Shown here one piece after another: positions 15,632 to 24,520 of a DNA stretch of 64,000 nt. The first letter of the stretch is position 1, and every line of letters begins with the position of its first letter. The position numbers and the translations under genes were made by a program. The notes under the pieces were generated by a model. The model worked only from the letters and a program-made list of their open reading frames with translations, had not been told where the DNA came from and did no database searches. This DNA comes from Sporosarcina sp. FSL K6-1508 (GTDB lineage Bacteria; Bacillota; Bacilli; Bacillales_A; Planococcaceae). The DNA lies in NCBI RefSeq assembly GCF_038007465.1, contig NZ_JBBOXF010000001.1, positions 2,677,001-2,741,000 of the forward strand, in the 5' to 3' direction.

Positions 15632-16756
15632 GTGGAAGTCCATATTGTTGTAAAAGGGGATACGCTATGGAAGATTGCGCGTCAATACGGTATCCCGTTT
15701 GATGATTTAAAGCGGGTGAATGCGCATCTTGCCAATCCAGATTACATCGTGCCTGGAATGAAAATTTTCTTGCCGAAAAAACAGCACAATGCCGAGCATC
15801 CTAGAACGAAAGAACCTGTTAAGCATCCTGAAAAAGGGAAGGGACCGGTGACTCCGCCTCCACAAAAAGGTACAAAACCGTCACCGCCAGTACCAACGCC
15901 TAAACCGACACCAACACCTAAGCCAACGCCGCCAATACCATTGCCGCCAATGCCGAAACCAATACCGCCAACGACAAAACCAACGCCACCAAAACCAACG
16001 CCAGCACCGCCAAGACCAGCACCTCCAACAGTGCCTGCACCAGCACCACCGCCAGCACCGGCACCAATGCCAGTGCCACCGCAGATGCCTGCTCCAATGC
16101 CAATGCCATTGCCGATGCATCCGCCGACACAAACATTTACTCATCCGATGATAGGTATCCCATGCGGATGGATGCCGATTTTTGACGCAGATTGTTTTCC
16201 GTTCATGCATTCGGGGCAAATTCAAGCAATGCCAAGGCCGGAAACGCCAATGCACCATGCTCCTTTACCATCAACACAATGTGAACCAGAATCTCCCATC
16301 TTCTCTAGCCAGGGTCCTGCAACAGTTCCATTAGAAATACCTATGGTGGAAGGTTGGCAATTGCTAGAGTCACCTGATTTTATGTTTGAAGATACTACTG
16401 AAATTGTTAGGCAGCCGCCTGCCGAGTATACACCCGATTTAATGTTTGAAGAGTCGCCTGAATTTGACCTGCAACCATCTGCACCTTGTCCACCCGGGCA
16501 GGGCTACGTACCGCAGGCTATATCACCAGCCATGCAAGGTCAATGGAATCCTGCACAATTCGGTAGTCCTGCAATGCCGCACTCAGGCTGCGGATGTGGT
16601 TGCGACGGGCAACAACACCATCCCTACCACCAGCAACAGATGATGGTTCCGATTTTTTATGGCCATCCATGTAATTGTCCTTCATGTATGCAACAGGCAA
16701 CTCCGTATTCAGGAATGCCTCCTTACCAAGGCTCCAACTGGTTCGGGGCGTATTGA
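15632..16756 (+). CDS. safA: Spore coat morphogenetic protein SafA-like (LysM, proline-rich)
   Basis: A 374-residue protein with one N-terminal LysM domain (about residues 3-48, VVKGDTLWKIARQYG...GMKIFLPKK). It continues into a very long proline/threonine/alanine tract (about 60-165), and then a Met/Gln/His/Cys-rich C-terminus with clusters such as SGCGCGCDG and HPCNCPSC. This is the layout of SafA, which directs inner spore coat assembly around SpoVID. Starts with GTG after GAAGGGGG. A CATATACA element near 15535 may be a sporulation -10 box, but I cannot fix its -35. The low-complexity tract produces large false frames on the other strand. Confidence 0.88.
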   Translation: MEVHIVVKGDTLWKIARQYGIPFDDLKRVNAHLANPDYIVPGMKIFLPKKQHNAEHPRTKEPVKHPEKGKGPVTPPPQKGTKPSPPVPTPKPTPTPKPTPPIPLPPMPKPIPPTTKPTPPKPTPAPPRPAPPTVPAPAPPPAPAPMPVPPQMPAPMPMPLPMHPPTQTFTHPMIGIPCGWMPIFDADCFPFMHSGQIQAMPRPETPMHHAPLPSTQCEPESPIFSSQGPATVPLEIPMVEGWQLLESPDFMFEDTTEIVRQPPAEYTPDLMFEESPEFDLQPSAPCPPGQGYVPQAISPAMQGQWNPAQFGSPAMPHSGCGCGCDGQQHHPYHQQQMMVPIFYGHPCNCPSCMQQATPYSGMPPYQGSNWFGAY

Positions 16757-16763
16757 CCGGCAT

Positions 16764-17633
16764 ATGGCGCTGGACGGGAAATTAGAAAAAATAAAAGATA
16801 ACGTATGGAAGTTAGAGAAAGATGGCAAGCGCTTTTCAGTAAAGCGATACCATTCGAATTCCACCGCAATGAAAGTACAACGTGTACATGATGCACTTCA
16901 TTCTGTTTCTTTTCCACATATTGTAGAGGTAGTTTCTCAAGAAAATCATCTGACATTTGTCCAGCCATGGTTGGATGGTGCGAAAGCGATCAACTTCAAA
17001 AAAAGGGCAGATCGGACGGATTCACTTGCTGCCCTTCATGCACTTCATGAAACAAAAGCACAACTCGACTGGCACGCTTCACCCTATTTGCATTCATATC
17101 CTCTTATCGCGAAATGGGAAGACCGGATTAGCCGTTTTCGCGAAATTAGCGGTGCATGTGAGGCGTATATCGAAAAAGGCCTTGTCGATGAAATCTTGTT
17201 TTATGCTTTGAACGCGATTAGCGCAGTGAAGAAAACGTATAAAGACAATCTGAATGGTACATTGCTCCACGGGGATGTCGTCCATCATAATATCTTGCGT
17301 GATGTAGATGGCATCATCCGCTTTATTGATTTTGATTTGGCGAGTACAGGACCCGCGGGTACTGAAATTGCGCTCTGGATTCATCGGGTGCTACCGCAAA
17401 TCGAGTATGACATCGATTTTCTGTTTGATGAACAGCCATCATTGCGGAGTTTGGATTATGCTTCCAAGACACTCCTTCTATTTCCGAATGAAATGCTACG
17501 TGAATGGCTTCATCTCTTCACTCTGTCACCATCAGCAAGGGAGAGACATGCGAAGCAACTGGTCCCCTTTACCGAGTCCGCACTCTCACATTGGCCGAAA
17601 TTATGGTATGATGTAGAACGGATCAACACATAG
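16764..17633 (+). CDS. ysxE: Spore-coat-associated kinase-like protein (CotS/YsxE family)
   Basis: About 289 residues with the aminoglycoside-phosphotransferase/CotS fold: ATP-site lysine in RFSVKRYH, hinge FVQPWLDG, catalytic loop LLHGDVVHHNILRD (about residues 166-179) and metal-binding FIDFDLAS. CotS-family proteins (CotI, YsxE, YutH) are spore coat proteins. The start ATG at 16764 is seven bases after the safA stop and is chosen because the frame upstream overlaps safA; no clear ribosome site, so coupling to safA is likely. In B. subtilis ysxE lies in this neighbourhood too. Confidence 0.85.
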   Translation: MALDGKLEKIKDNVWKLEKDGKRFSVKRYHSNSTAMKVQRVHDALHSVSFPHIVEVVSQENHLTFVQPWLDGAKAINFKKRADRTDSLAALHALHETKAQLDWHASPYLHSYPLIAKWEDRISRFREISGACEAYIEKGLVDEILFYALNAISAVKKTYKDNLNGTLLHGDVVHHNILRDVDGIIRFIDFDLASTGPAGTEIALWIHRVLPQIEYDIDFLFDEQPSLRSLDYASKTLLLFPNEMLREWLHLFTLSPSARERHAKQLVPFTESALSHWPKLWYDVERINT

Positions 17634-17644
17634 GGGGTAAGGTC

Positions 17645-18373
17645 ATGGCAGGGCATTCGAAGTGGAAGAATATACAAAATCGCAAAGGTGCACAAGATGC
17701 AAAACGCGGGAAGGTATTCCAGAAGATGTCGAAAGAAATTTTTGTAGCCGCAAAATCGGGCGGACCTGATGCGGACTCGAACGCATCACTACGTCTAGCA
17801 ATTGAAAAAGCAAAAGGCGTTAATGTGCCAAATGATGTCATTAAGCGTGCAGTCGATAAAGCGACAGGCGCGGGGGCAGATGAAAACTATGAGGAAGTAA
17901 TCTATGAAGGATATGGTCCTGGCGGAGTAGCTGTTCTTGTTTACTGCTTAACAGAAAATCGTAACCGGACAGCTCCGAATGTGCGTGTCGCATTTAGTAA
18001 AAATGGCGGCAACCTCGGAGAAAGTGGTTCGGTGGGCTATATGTTTGACCGGAAGGGACGTCTATTCATCGAACGGACGGATAGGACAGATGAAGATGCA
18101 GTAATGATGGCGGCACTTGAAGCGGGCGCTGATGATATCGAGTCGACAGAAGAAGGCTTTGAAATTGTCACGCAGCCATCGGACTTTTTAATGGTAAAAG
18201 AAGCGCTTGAGAATGAAGGAATCGATTTTATTTCCGCGGAGATTGAGATGATTCCTTCAATGTACAGTGCTCTAAGTAAAGAGGATGAAGAGCAGTTTGA
18301 AAAGATGCTTGAAGTACTCGAAGATGATGAAGACGTGCAAGACATCTACCACAATGCAGAAGAGCGGGATTGA
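17645..18373 (+). CDS. yebC: YebC/PmpR-family DNA-binding regulator or translation factor
   Basis: A 242-residue protein with the invariant start MAGHSKWKNIQNRKGAQDAKRGK. Three YebC domains follow, including GYGPGGVAVLVYCLTENRNRT and the acidic tail EEFEKMLEVLEDDEDVQ-like region. The family was described as transcriptional regulators, and recent work links it to translation of difficult sequences such as polyproline; the upstream neighbour safA encodes a long proline tract, which is only a coincidence worth noting. Starts with ATG behind AGGGGGTAAGG. Confidence 0.95.
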   Translation: MAGHSKWKNIQNRKGAQDAKRGKVFQKMSKEIFVAAKSGGPDADSNASLRLAIEKAKGVNVPNDVIKRAVDKATGAGADENYEEVIYEGYGPGGVAVLVYCLTENRNRTAPNVRVAFSKNGGNLGESGSVGYMFDRKGRLFIERTDRTDEDAVMMAALEAGADDIESTEEGFEIVTQPSDFLMVKEALENEGIDFISAEIEMIPSMYSALSKEDEEQFEKMLEVLEDDEDVQDIYHNAEERD

Positions 18374-18477
18374 ATTTTGTGGAATTATTGTAAAGGAAAA
18401 CTTTAATCAGTAGGTTTTTCGTTGCATAAGACGTTTGTCTGCCCGTTAATTTGGGGTAAAGTTAGATTCATAATGAT

Positions 18478-18518
18478 TATCCATCCACTAGTTAAGAATG
18501 GTGGATGGATATTTATTT
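18478..18518 (+). terminator. Hairpin terminator between yebC and the histidine kinase
   Basis: Eleven-base arms TATCCATCCAC / GTGGATGGATA (18478-18488, 18501-18511) followed by TTTATTTTG. About 100 bases after yebC. Confidence 0.7.
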
Positions 18519-18599
18519 TGTTAAGGAAAACTATATACATATAGCTTCGCGAAAACGTGTTCACTTCAAAAAGGTGTTTACGCATATCTAAAGAGCATT

Positions 18600-19862
18600 A
18601 TGAACGTCATGGGAAGGAAGTTTAGATTGATTGAAACCATACTTTTAAATTTCATATTTTTACTTTTTCCAGTGTTGACAACTGTGATTTTCTTTGAAAA
18701 TAAGGTAACCAATTTCAACAAATATCTCATTATGTTACTTTCGGCTGTGTCGCTTGTTCTCTGCATGGCTTTCCCGATTAAATTGGAATTGGGATTTATA
18801 ATTGATTTAAGATTTATTCCTTTTATAATCGTGGCTCTTTTTGGTGGATACAAAATGGTATTTCCCCTTTACATTGTTCTAAATAGTTACCGGTTTTTTA
18901 TTGGTGGGGAAGGGATTTATCATTCGCTCATTTTCTCAACTGTTATTTTTATTTTAATTCCTTTATTGAGCAGTAAGTTTATCCAACAAAAAGCGAATAC
19001 GAGAATTTTATATGCAATCGGTGCCAGTATTTTCACAATGACACTTTACTTTTTCCTTTTGAGCTTTAATTATCAAACATTAACTAGTGAGTTCTGGACA
19101 TTGACATTCCTTACTTTAGCCATAAATATAATCGTATTTTTTATTATTATGTCTTTAATCGAGAAGATTATTGCCAATATGAAAACGCGTGAAATGTATT
19201 TGCGATCGGAAAGACTGAAAGATATCAGTGATTTATCTGCAAGTATTGCACATGAAATTAGAAATCCGCTAACCGTCACCAGTGGATTTCTACAGCTTTT
19301 AAACGATTCGAAAACGATTAGCTCTAGTGAGAAAATATATATTGAATTCTCGTTGAAAGAATTAAAACGGGCAGAAAAGATTGTCAGTGATTTTCTGGCT
19401 TTCTCCAAACCCCAAAGTGAAACTATGGTTTACTCCAATTTTAAAAAAGAAGTTGAATATGTAGAAAACATTATGAGACCTTATGCGAAGATGAATCAGG
19501 TTGACATACAAGTCAGTTTTACAAATTCTTTGAAGAAAAGATATGATGAAAATCAGGTGCAGCAATGTCTTATCAATCTGTTTAAGAATGGAATTGAAGC
19601 GATGAAGGAAAAAGGGGGCACCCTTTATGTAGATGTTTCGGAACAAAAGAATGCGATCTCAATAAAAATCAAAGACAATGGCATTGGGATGACAAGTGAA
19701 GAAATGACGCAACTGGGAAAGCCTTATTACTCCACCAAAAAAGGGGGGACAGGCCTTGGTATGCTTATGGTTTATAGTACAATCAGGAATGTTAAAGGAG
19801 AGGTTAATGTGGAAAGTACAGTAGGAAAAGGAACAACTTTTCTGATTTCCATACCTGTCTAA
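18600..19862 (+). CDS. Membrane sensor histidine kinase, KinB-like
   Basis: A 420-residue kinase. The first about 190 residues contain five to six membrane helices of the 5TM-LYT type and no large extracellular domain. A dimerisation helix with the phosphorylated His218 in SIAHEIRNPLTV follows, then the ATPase domain with N box LINLFKNGIEAM, G1 DNGIGM and G2 GTGLGMLMV. This is the layout of B. subtilis KinB, which feeds the sporulation phosphorelay. No response regulator is adjacent, also as for orphan sporulation kinases. It sits between yebC and ruvA where B. subtilis has bofC. More A+T-rich than its neighbours. The specific KinB role is inference. Confidence 0.87.
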   Translation: MNVMGRKFRLIETILLNFIFLLFPVLTTVIFFENKVTNFNKYLIMLLSAVSLVLCMAFPIKLELGFIIDLRFIPFIIVALFGGYKMVFPLYIVLNSYRFFIGGEGIYHSLIFSTVIFILIPLLSSKFIQQKANTRILYAIGASIFTMTLYFFLLSFNYQTLTSEFWTLTFLTLAINIIVFFIIMSLIEKIIANMKTREMYLRSERLKDISDLSASIAHEIRNPLTVTSGFLQLLNDSKTISSSEKIYIEFSLKELKRAEKIVSDFLAFSKPQSETMVYSNFKKEVEYVENIMRPYAKMNQVDIQVSFTNSLKKRYDENQVQQCLINLFKNGIEAMKEKGGTLYVDVSEQKNAISIKIKDNGIGMTSEEMTQLGKPYYSTKKGGTGLGMLMVYSTIRNVKGEVNVESTVGKGTTFLISIPV

Positions 19863-20011
19863 CGTCATTGAAATCTGATAGCGTAGTTGCTATGATATAT
19901 GCAGTAATAGCCAAAGCATAAAACCCGGGACTTTCCTGACGGAGTTGTCTGCTAGGCCGATAAATAGCAATCGAACGGCAAACCATTGTCCATAAAGTGA
20001 TTGAATGAACA

Positions 20012-20040
20012 GTGGCCGCTCTTAAAGCGGCCATTTTTTC
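20012..20040 (+). terminator. Terminator upstream of ruvA
   Basis: Stem TGGCCGCT / AGCGGCCA (20013-20020, 20026-20033) followed by six T. Between the kinase stop (19862) and this hairpin lie 150 bases with no gene. Confidence 0.85.
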
Positions 20041-20120
20041 TTTTGCAGGTAACTGTCGTTGGAGGTAGAAAGTGCGTTCGTATGGTATAATCGGTTCTAT
20101 ATATAGGGGGAGAGAGTATC

Positions 20121-20726
20121 GTGTACGACTACATAAAAGGACAAGTCACTCGCGTGACGCCTGAACACATCACGCTTGAACAAGGTGGGATTGGCTGGCT
20201 CATTATGACGCCAAATCCATATGCATTTCATAAGACAGAAGACATTCAACAAGTGTTCACATATCTGCATGTTCGCGAAGATATTCAGCTGCTTCTCGGA
20301 TTCACCTCGCTTGAACAGCGAGAACTATTCAAAAAGCTGATTACAGTTTCTGGAATCGGTCCGAAAGGTGCTTTGGCTATACTCGCCAGCGGTGTCCCTT
20401 CCCAAGTGATTGGAGCAATCGAACGAGAGGATGAAACGTTTCTTGTTCAATTTCCTGGTGTTGGGAAGAAGACAGCACGTCAGATGATTCTCGATTTGAA
20501 AGGGAAATTGTATGATTTATTTAATGCAATGGACATGCCGGATGAGGATGTCACGCTGCTGACAATGGCGGAAAATGGTGCACTGGATGAAGCAATTCTG
20601 GCACTCGAAGCACTTGGGTACTCACAGCGCGAGCTGACAAAAGTAAAACCAAAATTAGAAAAAGAAGAACATGATACAGAAGGGTACATGAAAATGGCAC
20701 TTCGGTTATTATTGAAACAGGGTTAA
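20121..20726 (+). CDS. ruvA: Holliday junction DNA helicase subunit RuvA
   Basis: A 201-residue protein that binds four-way DNA junctions and loads RuvB. Start MYDYIKGQVTRVTPEHI (OB fold), then helix-hairpin-helix motifs LITVSGIGPKGALAIL and LVQFPGVGKKTARQM (about residues 70-125), and a C-terminal domain that contacts RuvB. Starts with GTG behind GGGGGAGAGAG, with a TATAAT box at about 20086-20091. An inserted inverted-repeat element separates it from ruvB. Confidence 0.96.
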   Translation: MYDYIKGQVTRVTPEHITLEQGGIGWLIMTPNPYAFHKTEDIQQVFTYLHVREDIQLLLGFTSLEQRELFKKLITVSGIGPKGALAILASGVPSQVIGAIEREDETFLVQFPGVGKKTARQMILDLKGKLYDLFNAMDMPDEDVTLLTMAENGALDEAILALEALGYSQRELTKVKPKLEKEEHDTEGYMKMALRLLLKQG

Positions 20727-20728
20727 TT

Positions 20729-20820
20729 GTATATATAAATTGAAGTACTGAATCTTGTACATAAACTGATCGTAGGCGCTGAAGCGGATTTGAAAGGAAT
20801 CTTTATTTCAATATATATAG
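20729..20820. repeat. Short copy (92 bp) of a terminal-inverted-repeat element
   Basis: Left end TATATATAAATTGAAG... and right end GAATCTTTATTTCAATATATATAG are imperfect inverted repeats. The interior AAACTGATCGTAGGCGCT matches AAACTGAGCGTAGGCGCC of the 510-bp copy at 51295-51804. It fills almost the whole gap between ruvA and ruvB. No coding capacity. Confidence 0.7.
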
Positions 20821-20844
20821 CAACGGCAGGAAGGGGGGCAGACG

Positions 20845-21855
20845 ATGGAGGAACGTGTAATTTCCGGTGAAGTATCAAACTTTGATGAGCGTTTCGAACA
20901 ATCGCTCAGACCGCAATTTCTGAGTCAGTATATCGGTCAGGAAAAAGTAAAGGAAAACCTCGGTATTTTCATCGAAGCTGCAAAAGGCCGCAGTGAAAGT
21001 TTGGATCATGTCTTATTGTACGGTCCGCCGGGGCTAGGGAAGACGACACTTGCAACTGTCATCGCCAATGAGATGAATGTCAACATTCGTATGACAAGCG
21101 GACCTGCAATTGAACGCCCGGGAGATCTTGCCGCAGTCGTTTCTTCTCTCGAACCGGGAGACGTATTATTCATTGATGAAATCCACAGATTGAACCGTGC
21201 AATTGAAGAAGTGCTATATCCTGCGATGGAAGATTTCTGTCTTGATATTGTTGTTGGCAAGGGACCTTCCGCGCGCTCCATCCGACTCGATTTGCCGCCA
21301 TTTACCCTAATTGGAGCAACAACCCGCGCAGGCGCATTATCGGCGCCGTTGCGTGACAGATTCGGGGTTCCGCTTCGACTCGAATATTACGATGTCAATC
21401 CGCTTAAGGAAATCGTTGTTCGCAGTGCTGGTCTCTTTGAGGTGGCAATCGATGAGCAGGCGGCAGGAGAAATCGCTCGCCGTTCCCGTGGTACGCCGCG
21501 TATCGCGAACCGGCTATTACGCCGCGTACGTGATTACGCCCAAGTTAGAGGGAATGGGAGCATCACGATGGACATGGCGATGGAAGCACTGGAAATGCTG
21601 CAGGTCGATTCACATGGCTTAGATCACATCGATCATAAGTTAATCACCGGGATGATTGAACGCTTTCGTGGAGGACCTGTCGGTGTCGATACAATATCTG
21701 CTAGCATCGGCGAAGAATCGGTAACAATCGAGGATGTCTATGAACCATACCTTCTTCAAATCGGTTTCATCCAACGGACACCGCGCGGTCGGATTGCGAC
21801 AGGCCTCGCGTACGAACATTTTGGGTATCCTGTTCCAAAGCACAATGATATTTAA
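20845..21855 (+). CDS. ruvB: Holliday junction DNA helicase subunit RuvB
   Basis: A 336-residue AAA+ motor that drives branch migration with RuvA. Walker A GPPGLGKTT (residues 60-68), Walker B LFIDEIHRLN (about 109-118), sensor TTRAGALSAPLRDRFG, and a C-terminal winged helix (GFIQRTPRGR). Starts with ATG behind GGAAGGGGGG. In B. subtilis ruvB follows ruvA directly; here 118 bases, mostly repeat, lie between. Confidence 0.98.
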   Translation: MEERVISGEVSNFDERFEQSLRPQFLSQYIGQEKVKENLGIFIEAAKGRSESLDHVLLYGPPGLGKTTLATVIANEMNVNIRMTSGPAIERPGDLAAVVSSLEPGDVLFIDEIHRLNRAIEEVLYPAMEDFCLDIVVGKGPSARSIRLDLPPFTLIGATTRAGALSAPLRDRFGVPLRLEYYDVNPLKEIVVRSAGLFEVAIDEQAAGEIARRSRGTPRIANRLLRRVRDYAQVRGNGSITMDMAMEALEMLQVDSHGLDHIDHKLITGMIERFRGGPVGVDTISASIGEESVTIEDVYEPYLLQIGFIQRTPRGRIATGLAYEHFGYPVPKHNDI

Positions 21856-21884
21856 TTCAATTATAAAGGGAGAATTTATAGACG

Positions 21885-22934
21885 ATGGATGTAAATGATT
21901 TTGATTTTGAGTTACCAGAGAATCTTATAGCACAAACACCTCTGTTGGACCGCACTGCAAGCCGTCTTATGATTCTTGACCCGGAAACAGGGAAAGTGGA
22001 GCACCGCCATTTCCGTGATCTTCTTGGCGAGCTTGAGCCGGGAGATATGCTCGTTCTTAATGATACACGGGTGCTTCCTGCACGATTGATGGGCGTGAAA
22101 GCAGATACCGGGGCAATGATTGAAGTGTTATTGCTGAAGCAAACGGGGGATGATGAGTGGGAAACACTAGTAAAACCTGCAAAGCGAATAAAGATTGGCA
22201 CGATTGTCACGTTCGGTGACGGGCTTCTGAAAGCAGAGTGCACGGGTGTTCTCGAGCAAGGGGGGCGCACGTTCAAATTTATTTATGACGGGATTTTTTA
22301 TGAAATCTTGGATGAATTGGGACAAATGCCATTACCGCCTTATATCACTGAGACGCTTGATGATCAGGCACGTTATCAGACTGTATTCGCAAAAGAACGT
22401 GGTTCTGCAGCCGCGCCGACTGCCGGTCTTCATTTTACTGATGAAATCTTGGAAAGTATTCGGAATAAGGGCGTCAATATTGCATTCATCACATTACATG
22501 TTGGTCTTGGTACATTCCGTCCGGTGAGTGTAGATAGCATCGAAAACCATACGATGCATTCTGAATACTATCATGTCACTGAACAAACAGCGGATGCGAT
22601 AAATGAAGCCAAAGCACAGGGCGGGCGCGTCATTGGGGTCGGCACGACTTCTGCAAGAACACTTGAAACAATAGCTTCTGCAAATAGTGGTAAAATCGTC
22701 CCTTCAAGCGGATGGACATCGATTTTCATATACCCAGGCTATAAATTCAGTATTTTGGACGGACTTTTAACCAATTTCCATTTACCGAAATCGACATTGA
22801 TAATGCTTATTTCAGCGCTAACAACAAGAGAGTATATTCTTGCAGCATATAACAAAGCGGTTGAGGAAAATTATCGCTTCTTCAGTTTTGGAGATGCAAT
22901 GTTCATCAAACCGTCACAAAGGAAGGAATTATAA
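21885..22934 (+). CDS. queA: S-adenosylmethionine:tRNA ribosyltransferase-isomerase QueA
   Basis: A 349-residue enzyme that moves ribose from S-adenosylmethionine onto preQ1 in tRNA to make epoxyqueuosine. Recognised from FDFELPENLIAQTPL, NDTRVLPARL, TAGLHFT and the C-terminal TNFHLPKSTLIML. It is followed after one base by tgt, the preceding enzyme of the pathway, so both are co-translated. A ribosome site AAAGGGAGA precedes the ATG. Confidence 0.97.
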   Translation: MDVNDFDFELPENLIAQTPLLDRTASRLMILDPETGKVEHRHFRDLLGELEPGDMLVLNDTRVLPARLMGVKADTGAMIEVLLLKQTGDDEWETLVKPAKRIKIGTIVTFGDGLLKAECTGVLEQGGRTFKFIYDGIFYEILDELGQMPLPPYITETLDDQARYQTVFAKERGSAAAPTAGLHFTDEILESIRNKGVNIAFITLHVGLGTFRPVSVDSIENHTMHSEYYHVTEQTADAINEAKAQGGRVIGVGTTSARTLETIASANSGKIVPSSGWTSIFIYPGYKFSILDGLLTNFHLPKSTLIMLISALTTREYILAAYNKAVEENYRFFSFGDAMFIKPSQRKEL

Positions 22935-22935
22935 A

Positions 22936-24075
22936 ATGCCAGCAGTCACATACGAACATATAAAAACATGTAAACAAACGGGAGCGCGTCTTGGAATTGT
23001 CCATACACCACACGGCTCATTTGAAACACCGGCCTTCATGCCAGTCGGTACGCAGGCGACAGTTAAAACGATGTCACCCGAAGAATTGAAGGAAGTCGGA
23101 GCAGGCATTATTTTAAGCAATACGTACCATCTATGGCTTCGTCCGGGTCAAGACATAGTAGAGGAAGCAGGCGGCCTGCATAAATTCATGAATTGGGACA
23201 GACCTATTTTGACCGATTCAGGCGGTTTCCAAGTGTTTTCTTTGAGTGAATTCCGCAAGATTAAAGAGGAAGGTGTCCATTTCAGGCATCACCTGAACGG
23301 CAGTAAATTGTTCCTCAGTCCAGAGAAAGCGATGGAAATCCAGAATTCACTAGGTGCGGATATCATGATGGCATTCGATGAGTGTCCGCCGTTTCCTGCA
23401 ACGCGCGAGTATATGAAAGCGAGCGTCGAACGGACATCCAGATGGGCCGAAAGATGTCTTGGAGCCCATGCACGTCCGGCGGATCAAGCCTTGTTCGGCA
23501 TAGTGCAAGGCGGGGAATTTGAGGAATTGCGCGCTCAAAGTGCAAAAGATCTCGTGTCACTTGATTTCCCAGGCTATGCAATCGGCGGTCTGTCTGTCGG
23601 CGAGCCGAAGGATATCATGAATCGTATTCTTGAACATACAACACCTCTCTTGCCGCAGGACAAGCCGCGTTACTTGATGGGAGTCGGTTCGCCTGATTCA
23701 CTCATTGACGGCGCTATCCGCGGTGTAGATATGTTCGACTGTGTACTGCCAACCCGTATTGCGCGAAACGGTACACTAATGACGAGTGAAGGCCGCTTGA
23801 ACATCCGTAATGCGAAATTCGAACGGGATTTCAGACCGCTTGATGAAAATTGCAGCTGTCATGTATGTAAAACATATAGCAGGGCTTATATTCGTCATCT
23901 AATAAGAGCAGATGAAACGTTCGGAATCAGGTTGACGTCATATCACAATCTTCACTTCCTTCTTAACTTAATGGAGCAAGTAAGGGATGCAATTCGTCAC
24001 GATCGTCTGGGAGATTTCCGTGAAGAATTTTTTGAGAGCTACGGATTTAACAAACCGAATGCAAAAAACTTTTAA
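22936..24075 (+). CDS. tgt: tRNA-guanine transglycosylase
   Basis: A 379-residue enzyme exchanging guanine-34 for preQ1 in tRNAs with GUN anticodons. Catalytic DSGGFQVFS and DCVLPTRIARNGTLMT are present, as is the zinc site CSCHVC...YIRHLI near residue 305-320. Start is ATG at 22936 behind AAGGAAGG, which lies in the queA end; the frame continues upstream inside queA but is not used. Together with queA this forms the queuosine tail of the ruv operon, as in many Bacillales. Confidence 0.98.
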   Translation: MPAVTYEHIKTCKQTGARLGIVHTPHGSFETPAFMPVGTQATVKTMSPEELKEVGAGIILSNTYHLWLRPGQDIVEEAGGLHKFMNWDRPILTDSGGFQVFSLSEFRKIKEEGVHFRHHLNGSKLFLSPEKAMEIQNSLGADIMMAFDECPPFPATREYMKASVERTSRWAERCLGAHARPADQALFGIVQGGEFEELRAQSAKDLVSLDFPGYAIGGLSVGEPKDIMNRILEHTTPLLPQDKPRYLMGVGSPDSLIDGAIRGVDMFDCVLPTRIARNGTLMTSEGRLNIRNAKFERDFRPLDENCSCHVCKTYSRAYIRHLIRADETFGIRLTSYHNLHFLLNLMEQVRDAIRHDRLGDFREEFFESYGFNKPNAKNF

Positions 24076-24115
24076 ATCTTGTATAATGAATCTTGATTGA
24101 AGGGGGGATATATAT

Positions 24116-24382
24116 ATGGGTGGAGGAGTAGTACAATTATTACCATTCGTTGCGATGTTTGCAGTGATGTGGTTCTTGCTTATCAGGCCGGCGCAAAAGA
24201 AACAGAAAGCGACGAGGCAGATGCAATCAGATTTGAAACGTGGAGATAAGGTCATCACAATCGGTGGTATTCATGGCACGATAGACGCTGTAGATGATTC
24301 ATCGGTTTTCCTTAAAGTTTCTGAAAGCACAACACTGCAATTCGATAGACAAGCAGTAGGACGTGTAACAGAATCAATTTAA
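24116..24382 (+). CDS. yajC: Preprotein translocase subunit YajC
   Basis: An 88-residue protein with a single N-terminal membrane helix (about residues 5-23, VQLLPFVAMFAVMWFLLIRP), then a basic stretch and a small beta domain (GDKVITIGGIHGTIDAVDD). YajC associates with SecDF, whose gene lies 3 kb downstream. Ribosome site GGGGGGAT. Gene is closed by a strong terminator. Confidence 0.95.
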   Translation: MGGGVVQLLPFVAMFAVMWFLLIRPAQKKQKATRQMQSDLKRGDKVITIGGIHGTIDAVDDSSVFLKVSESTTLQFDRQAVGRVTESI

Positions 24383-24400
24383 GTTTAGTTAGAAATAGAA

Positions 24401-24452
24401 GAGGCGATTGGCTGGTCGGGAAAATTCCCGTTCAGGCAATCGCCTCTTTTTT
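24401..24452 (+). terminator. Terminator after yajC
   Basis: Arms GAGGCGATTG (24401-24410) and CAATCGCCTC (24437-24446) with further pairing of CGGGAAAATTCCCG inside, followed by six T. Two stacked stems. Confidence 0.88.
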
Positions 24453-24520
24453 CCGTATTAAATGTGTATATAAGCAGAAGCTTAAAGGGCATCCTGTGAT
24501 ATAAAAGGGGATGATCTTGT

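Noticed and set aside
15881..16258. Trp/Arg-rich long minus-strand frames
   Set aside because: They are the complement of the SafA proline tract (CCA/CCG codons give TGG/CGG); no ribosome site, artefactual composition.
19863..20011. Cyclic-di-GMP (GEMM) riboswitch suggested by GGCAAACC and GCCAAAGC
   Set aside because: The two elements occur in the wrong order and the helices of the GEMM fold are not present.
21856..21884. preQ1 riboswitch before queA
   Set aside because: The 29-base gap is too short and lacks the H-type pseudoknot elements; queA is translated as part of the ruv operon.
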